Below, piece by piece: positions 20,961-26,787 of a stretch of DNA of 26,787 bases. The stretch is from Coptodactyla brooksi. Taxonomy: Eukaryota; Arthropoda; Insecta; Coleoptera; Scarabaeidae. A program made the position numbers and the translations under genes. The stretch is taken from assembly GCA_033557675.1 (NCBI GenBank), contig JAWQRM010000198.1:1-26787 (forward strand), given 5' to 3'. Within the stretch, counting starts at the first letter, position 1, and each line of letters starts with the position of its first letter. The notes below the pieces were generated by a model. The model did not search any database. It worked only from the letters and a program-made list of their open reading frames with translations, and had not been told where the DNA came from.

Positions 20961-21525
20961 CTACCGCTTAGTAAAAATATTTCGCGAATTTGGTGTTTTA
21001 AGAAGTATCTTCATTGTTCAAACTATAAATTCTAAGGAAGCTTTCAAATGTAGTGAAGTAAAGGTTTAGTAAAGCGAATCTATTAAAGTTTAGTAAAAAA
21101 TATCTGTCAAAATGGCATTCATAGCTACATAAAACAGACAAAGTACAAAGAGGAAACAAAAATCTATTTGAAACATTTATTTTTATTTCATACATATATA
21201 CACAGTTTTTGAGATTGATTTATTTATAAGACTATTTTATTTATAGAATCTGAAATATGACAGAAAATTAAATGTGCCCCTAAGAAGGTTACTTGAGACA
21301 ACAATATAACAATTTAATTAATTTAATATAATATAATGTCTATCTAAACCTATCTATTTCTCTAATAAGAAAATTGAACAGTAATAAAGTAATGAAACAT
21401 CTTAAAATATCCTGAAAACTACTTATTTCTTTTAGGCACGTTTTTATCTTGAGTTCTGCATGGTGTTGCCATGTTATTTCAAACAGTTTTGACTTATATT
21501 TCGTTTTCTTTTTATAACATATTTT
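20961..21525. other. AT-rich DNA without recognised features
   Basis: Transition from the CpG-rich island to the second repeat family. A minus-strand 65-codon frame at 20998-21195 has no motif and is not called. Confidence 0.4.
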
Positions 21526-21771
21526 TCTACTACACGATTAAACTTGGTTTCTGTTTATTGCATTTAACTTCTCCTTATATCTTACATAAATAATGTGATA
21601 TTAACGAAAATTAAAAATCAGATTATTCAGATTTATACGGTCCATTATCAAATTAATCAATAATAAGAACAGACAAAGTAAAAATGGTAATGGTAAGTAA
21701 ATTTAAATGCAAAGAAACTTAACATAGCAGTTTCAAACTAACACTACAATTAAAAAGTTTAATGTGGAAAT

Positions 21772-22055
21772 AATACTCTTCTGGCTGTGTTAATGTATAA
21801 TTTGGTTTAACTAGTTTCGATTAATTTGTCTAATTTTTATGAAGCTGTTGTATATTACATGTTATATAGCATAAATATACAGATAGGAATATGTATCTGT
21901 ACACTAGTTTAATTTTCTAACAAAAATGTTTAATCCTCATAACAACAGTTTCATAAAAACTACATAATTAACTTGCAAAGGCTTCTGAAGATGATTATTT
22001 AATTAATCGAAACTAGTTTAGCCAAATTATATATTAACACTGCCAGAAGAATATT
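21772..22055. repeat. inverted repeat, arms about 60 bp
   Basis: 21772-21831 is the near-inverse of 21996-22055. Shared blocks include CTTCTGGC, GTGTTAATGTATAATTTGG and AACTAGTTTCGATTAATT. A second matching block, TTTTTATGAAGCTGTTG at about 21836, pairs with the inverse near 21943-21959. The arms bring two copies of the CGAAACTAG hairpin region head to head. Confidence 0.7.
21985..22013 (+). other. hammerhead-like hairpin, copy 1
   Basis: CTGAAGA, then GATTA paired with TAATC, then GAAAC. The stem sequence differs from the other copies but still pairs. Confidence 0.35.
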
Positions 22056-22739
22056 ATTTTTACATCATCCTTTTTGATTTTTAGTACCTGGTTCTAAACG
22101 GATAAACAATGAACACAACAATGTTCCTGAAGATGTAGATTAGTAATAGTTCGTTTCTGTATATTGCATTTGATTTGTTCTTGTGTGTTACATAGATAAA
22201 TGTCATTTTAACTAAAATTAAATTTCATTTCATCTGGATTCGTACGGTACGTTATCAAATTATTTGTTAATAAGAAAAGACAAAGCAGAAATGGTAATGC
22301 TAAATAAATTGAAATGCAAAAAAAACAGAATAAAGATGCAACGAAGGCTGAATCAAATTAAAACGCTGTAAAACGTAGAGAAAATGAAATAAATATCTTA
22401 GATAACTTAATGTATAATTCCAAACATACCTAATAAAGTACCTGAAGATGGTAAATTAGTAATGCAAGCAGTTTCTTTATATTGAATTTAATTTCTTTTT
22501 GTATCTTACATTAATAAATAATGTCATTTTATTAAATTTCATATCATATTATCTAGATTTGCACACGGTCCATTATAAAGTTATTCAATAATAATAACAG
22601 AAAAAGAAGAAATGGTAACAATAAATAAATTCAAACTCAAAAGGACTAAATAAAATTGAAGTAGGATAAATTCATAACAAAAAAACAAAAGAACATACAT
22701 GATGTGATATAATAGTTCCAAAATAATGTATTAATGCCT

Positions 22740-22769
22740 CTGAAGATGGTTCTAGTTAAGAACCGAAAC
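22740..22769 (+). other. hammerhead-like hairpin, copy 2
   Basis: CTGAAGA, then GGTTCT-AGTTA-AGAACC (six perfect pairs), then GAAAC. It matches the conserved core of hammerhead ribozymes (CUGANGA, stem II, GAAA). Stem I is not evident, and the region after GAAAC (TAGTT) would leave a very small stem III loop, so catalysis is doubtful. Confidence 0.4.
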
Positions 22770-22896
22770 TAGTTAGGTTTTTCGCTTTAACAATTTCCTA
22801 AAACAATTTCCTACTACACGATTTAACTTAATTTGTTTCTGTTTATTGCATTTAATTTCTCCTTATGTGTTATGTACATAATGTAATTTTAATAAA

Positions 22897-22954
22897 ATTA
22901 AAAATCATTAATTATGTGTTAATGATTTTTAATTAACCATTAACATGGTTAATT
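22897..22954. repeat. two adjacent perfect hairpins
   Basis: ATTAAAAATCATTAA at 22897-22911 is the exact inverse of 22919-22933 (15 bp, 7-base loop). AATTAACCAT at 22931-22940 is the exact inverse of 22945-22954 (10 bp, 4-base loop). They overlap by three bases. Confidence 0.8.
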
Positions 22955-23660
22955 AAAATAAAAGTGTTATTATCTTATGTGTTATGTACATACTGTGATT
23001 TTTCATTGCATTTAAGTTGTTTTTATGTGTTACATACATAAATGTCATTTTAACTAAAATTAAATTTCATTTCATCTGGATTTGTACGGTACATTATTAA
23101 ATTATTCAATAATAAGAACAGACAAAGCAGAAATGGTAATGATAATTAAATTTAAATGCAAAAGAAAAACAGAATAAAGAAGCAACGAAGGTTAAATCAA
23201 ATTCAAACACTGCAAAACGTAGTTTAAAATTAAATAACTTAAAATTAAATTAAATAACTTATAAATATATTATATAGATTTCAATATTATCTAGATTTGT
23301 ATTGTCAATTATTAAATTATTCAATAATAAGTACAGATAAAGAAGAAATCGGTATGATAATTAAATTCAAACGCAAAAAGAAGCAGAATAAGAAAGCAAC
23401 GAAGGCTAGGTCAAATTAAAATGGTGTAAAACAACACTAAAGTGTAAAACAATAACACACTCCAGATATATGTTGTAATTCCAAAAATACAATTTGCCCT
23501 TGCACGTTACCTAGATAAATAAAGTGATTTTATTAAATTACTTATCATATTATCTAGATTTGTACATGATCGATTATCAAATTACTCAACAATAATAACA
23601 AAATAATAAATAACAAAAAGAAGGAATGGTAACGATAACTAAATCCCAACCCAAAAAGAC

Positions 23661-23690
23661 TTGAAAATGATTCTAGATAAGAACCGAAGC
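23661..23690 (+). other. hammerhead-like hairpin, decayed copy 3
   Basis: TTGAAAA, then GATTCT-AGATA-AGAACC, then GAAGC. Core positions are mutated and the stem has one mismatch. Confidence 0.3.
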
Positions 23691-24047
23691 TAGCTATTGT
23701 TGTTAAGGTTGTAACTAAACAAAGAAAAACAGAAAAATAAAGTTATTTTATTCATAGTAATATCAGTACATATCAGTGTAATCGAAATATGAATTTTCTC
23801 GTTAATATTATTTTAAAACATCTCTTTAACCTATATTTAATATTTTCTAACTGGGTTTATACGGTCTATTATGGAATGACTGTATAATACGAATAGACAA
23901 AGAAAAAATGACAAAGAAACGCAAAAAAGAAATTTAAAAAAGAAACAACGAAGACTAAACAAAATTGAAACAACGCAAAACCATTATAAGGAAAGAAAAA
24001 ACATACGTGATTTACTACAATAGTTCCAAACAAATGTATTAATATCC

Positions 24048-24076
24048 CTGAAGATGGTTCTAGATAAGTACCGAAA
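24048..24076 (+). other. hammerhead-like hairpin, copy 4
   Basis: CTGAAGA, then GGTTCT-AGATA-AGTACC with one mismatch in six, then GAAACTAGTTGGG. Confidence 0.4.
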
Positions 24077-24558
24077 CTAGTTGGGTTAAGATTAAAACTA
24101 AACAAAGAAAACAGAAAAGTAAAGTTGTTTTATTCCTACTCACATATCAGTGTAATCAAAATATAAATTTTTTCGTTAATATCATTTTAAAATACCATTT
24201 TAATGTATATTTAATATTATTTTAAGTGGATTTGTACGGTCTATTCTAGAATAACTGAATAATAAGAGCAGACGTAATGCGGAAATGCAAAAAAATAAAA
24301 AAAGCAACGAAGACTAAAGAATACCAAACGAATGCATTAACCTATATTAACTTTAATCTTTATTAAATGTTATTTTAACTGGGTTTGTACGGTCTGTTAT
24401 GGAATGGCTGAATAATAAAAACGAGAAAAAGTGAAGAAACGCAAAAAACTGAAATAGAAGCAACGAAGACTGAACAAAATTGAAACAAGCAAATAAAGCA
24501 ATAAGGAAAGCAATAAGGAAAGAAAAGAACATGCGCGAATTGATATAATATAATGTTC

Positions 24559-24588
24559 CTGAGGATGGTTCTAAATAAGAACCGAAAC
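24559..24588 (+). other. hammerhead-like hairpin, copy 5
   Basis: CTGAGGA, then GGTTCT-AAATA-AGAACC (six perfect pairs), then GAAACTAGTTGGG. The fifth core base differs from copies 1, 2 and 4. Confidence 0.4.
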
Positions 24589-24850
24589 TAGTTGGGTTAA
24601 GATTGTAACTACGCAAAGAAAAACAGAAAACTAAAGTTGTCACATATCAGTGTAATCGAAATATAATTTTTTTTAAACATGGCATGATACGTTAATAAAA
24701 ACTTGGAGAGTTGGATATTACAATATTGGATATATTGCGTTTAATTTGTCTTTCTTTGTTACATACCATTTTAACCAAAATTAAATGTCATTTTATCTGG
24801 ATTTGTACAGTCCATTATGGAATGACAAAAATAATAAGAATAGAAAAAGA

Positions 24851-25130
24851 ATTCACCAGTTTCTTTCCAAAAGTATGCGTTCGTGTTTCATTCAGGTAGT
24901 TATCCAAATCTGACGTTTGCCAAAACATCTTGTAAACCTTTTCCGGAACTTTACGACTTACGATCTCGAGTGGCCGATCGTGCTTCATCTGTTCAGCAGA
25001 TGTGTAACCCAGATACCACCTTAAGGATAATTGTCCGCAGAACAAAAGGTGTCAAAACACATGAAGTCACTTGCCGAACTGAAAGAAAGATGTGGCTTTC
25101 GTTGTTCCCCTTTTGAAGTCAATGGCGAAC
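24851..25130. other. end of repeat family 2; open frame of unknown status
   Basis: At about 24855 the AT-rich repeat gives way to balanced DNA. A minus-strand frame of 76 codons (25045-24815) reads smoothly in its middle (LGYTSAEQMKHDRPLEIVS, KVPEKVYKMFWQTSDLDNYL) and looks protein-like. It is not a family I know, and its C-terminal end runs into the repeat. A plus-strand frame at 24883-25116 overlaps it. This could be an exon, an element fragment or chance. Confidence 0.3.
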
Positions 25131-25880
25131 GCGTGACTTCCTGCAAGAGGAGACCCAGGTAGGGATTATCTAAGGCTGACCACCGTCCTCGCTTCGACGG
25201 GGCCGTACCTACTGCCTACTACGAAATTAAGCCCTTCCGGACCTCTAAGCCAATACACAAGCAACACTCGAGAGTTTTAGTTAAACAGTCGGTATTTAAC
25301 ATCTGTTAAAACACACAAGTAATTTCGCCGAAGAGCACGGTTCGTGCCCTTTTGTGCTCTACCGTATTTATATTGAACGTAGCGAACAAGAAAATTAATA
25401 ACGGAGAAATCTGTTTGCCGTGAAACTGGAGATCCCGAAGCCTTTTGTTTGAGGAGACTCTCAAATGACGAAGGAACCTTATTCCGTGTACCTTCCAATT
25501 GCCGAGGACATGTTACGGCTCCTCCTAATCGCCTTATTGGCTGGGGATTGTGTTAGTTTACGCTAGTTCGACAAGTTTTCCTGCGGAATCAAAAGGGAAG
25601 AGTCGCCTGCAGGACGAACTCGCACTAATCACTGTTCGACAAGTTGTAGCCACCTGAGCGCCTCTAGTGGATAATCTCGGAAGTTCTCTTTGCGGTTCAG
25701 ACGTAGTTCGGGGATTTCGAACCGTGCACGAGTTAAGAGCTGTTTGTAGAGTAATTATTTCGTTGGACAATTCGAACGGATGCGGCAGAACAATATGGCT
25801 GCAGTTAAGAGGACAACCCTGCACCTTGTAAAACGTTTATTGGTGGGGTCCTTGAAGGATTCGAATCGAACTGTCACTGG
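25131..25880 (+). other. possible solo LTR or LTR remnant
   Basis: GC-balanced, non-coding sequence with no conserved open frame ends in AAAACGTTTAT followed by TGGTGGGGTCCTTGAAGG at about 25850. The TTGGTGGGGTCC pattern resembles primer-binding-site junctions of some Gypsy-like LTR elements. A TGTGTAACCC at about 24999 could be a left LTR border. No internal gag or pol is seen downstream and no second LTR is present, so this is a weak hypothesis. Minus-strand frames at 25277-25498 and 25558-25824 are not supported as genes. Confidence 0.25.
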
Positions 25881-26565
25881 CAAATGGCAACATATCATTA
25901 TCAAAACAAGTTTTTTAATTACATAGTCGAATTGTAACAAAAACATACGTCAACTTAACACTTGCATAATCTGATCTGGTCTTTATCAGTAGTTCTTCTG
26001 AAGCAGATGAAGACATCACTTCCCAAATATACACTAAAGGTGTGTACAGTTCAAAGTTGTCATAGTGAAATGTGATTCCTTTGCGATGTTCCAATTCTAA
26101 ACGTTTTTCTTTGATTACTTTATTTAATTTAATTAATTATTTACAGTACGCATCTGAATTAATCGTTTGATTCCTTGGAAGTAGCTTCAAATACATACAT
26201 AGCTTTATAATCCCACCAAATTGACAGAATGATCAATTGAAATTTCGAAACTTGTGCTGGTTCATCACTTTTGCATATGTTTATGGGTTGTATTAAATGA
26301 ATCTCTTTCATTCGATGCGAAACCCAAATATCGAGCTTTTGAACTAATCTAAGCTTCTACAACTTGTTGGGAGATGAACAATGATCTTACAAGGAGATGC
26401 CGCCAACCGCGAAATGCAAATTTGAATGAGTTATAGTTCATTCGATAGAGGTGGTCGAGGGTACAAAAAGTGTGGTGAATGAACCTTCATTTCTGAGAAA
26501 TTTACGTGCAAAGTTGAACATTTAACTAGCTCTCTGATAAGTGTCTTTGATAGCTTTCAGTAAGC
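25881..26565. other. AT-moderate unique DNA, nothing recognised
   Basis: No coding, RNA or repeat signal was found on either strand. Confidence 0.5.
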
Positions 26566-26570
26566 ATGAA

Positions 26571-26662
26571 GCGCTGTGGCTGAGAAGCTAAAAACGCACA
26601 CTCTGTATTTTGTTGCCTGGCGCGAGTCAATTCGAGACCACGTACGGCGTCAATATTTTTTT
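26571..26662 (+). repeat. tRNA-derived SINE head or tRNA pseudogene
   Basis: An A-box-like block TGGCTGAGAAGC at 26577-26588 is followed 52 bases later by a B-box-like AATTCGAGACC at 26629-26639. This is the spacing of an internal RNA polymerase III promoter in tRNA genes. The starting GCGCTGTGGCTGAG is typical of tRNA-Ser or tRNA-Leu-like heads. A proper acceptor stem and T-stem cannot be formed, so it is not an intact tRNA. A T-rich tail follows (26650-26667). A short SINE fits best. Confidence 0.5.
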
Positions 26663-26710
26663 TATTTTTTAGAACTGCAGTTATTACTTTCATTAATATT
26701 ATTTTCACCA

Positions 26711-26711
<1 letters not shown>

Positions 26712-26750
<39 letters not shown>
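26712..26750. repeat. (AT)n microsatellite
   Basis: About 18 AT dinucleotides, interrupted once near the start (TATACATATAT). Confidence 0.95.
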
Positions 26751-26752
<2 letters not shown>

Positions 26753-26787
26753 GGTGATGTCAAACACGCCTATAAAATTGAAACACA

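Larger units (their letters stand above)
21526..24850 (+). repeat. degenerate repeat family 2, hairpin-bearing, about 10 copies
   Basis: A second family, unrelated to the 171-bp satellite, occurs as diverged, unevenly spaced plus-strand copies. The marker block (C/T)TGGATTTGTACGGTCCATTAT recurs near 21631, 22241, 22561, 23081, 23291, 23561, 23856, 24231, 24381 and 24801. A second block, GCAACGAAGGCTAAATCAAA, recurs near 22339, 23179, 23395, 23944, 24303 and 24458. A fuller copy also has TTGCATTTAATTTCTCCTTA at its start, then CTGAAGATGGTTCTA with its hairpin, GAAACTAGTTGGGTTAAGAT, and AAACAGAAAA(T)AAAGTTGTTTTATT. The full unit is roughly 390-500 bp; many copies are truncated. No protein is encoded. 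It may derive from the non-coding ends of a Penelope-like or retrozyme-like element. Confidence 0.75.

Noticed and set aside
25840..25900. B-box-like GATTCGAATCC on the minus strand as a tRNA gene
   Set aside because: No matching A box or cloverleaf could be built around it.

Overview
The window looks like nuclear DNA of an arthropod, most likely an insect and perhaps a hymenopteran. The reasons are a dead mariner copy with an irritans-type end, fragments of LINE and Penelope-like retroelements, small foldback elements, long AT-rich introns or intergenic DNA cut by short CpG-rich islands, and an intron-bounded exon with GC-rich third codon positions. No bacterial gene organisation is present. 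The species call is inference from these features only.

Layout. 1-244: 3' end of a mariner transposase pseudogene and its terminal repeat. About 300-390: a possible hAT-like fragment. 390-1300: GC-richer DNA with nothing recognised. 1431-3020: a large foldback element with arms of about 0.5 kb. 3753-3908: a MITE-like element. 4443-5014: broken reverse transcriptase and GIY-YIG-like remnants on the minus strand. 5170-6350: a GC-rich island. 6998-7283: a compact foldback with 73-bp arms. 7290-8230: mixed DNA without a recognised gene.

The dominant feature is a satellite of modal period 171 bp. It fills about 8605-13310 and about 15225-20110 in the same orientation, roughly 55-60 units in all. 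It comes as two diverged unit types that mostly alternate. The arrays are separated by 1.9 kb of single-copy sequence holding one convincing coding exon (14051-14305, plus strand). The exon has an acceptor, a donor, the same phase at both ends and coding-like codon usage. I do not recognise its protein. The arrays therefore appear to fill, or lie in, the introns on each side of this exon.

After the second array come a CpG-rich island (about 20330-20960) and a second, unrelated, degenerate repeat family (about 21530-24850). Some copies of that family carry a conserved hairpin with a hammerhead-like core (CTGAAGA, stem, GAAAC). From 24860 to the end the DNA is more balanced in composition. It holds a possible LTR remnant, a tRNA-derived SINE-like head and an (AT)n tract.

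No complete gene is visible. The features that merit follow-up are the exon between two satellite arrays, the acceptor-like and AATAAA motifs recurring in the repeat, the hammerhead-like repeat family and the two foldbacks.
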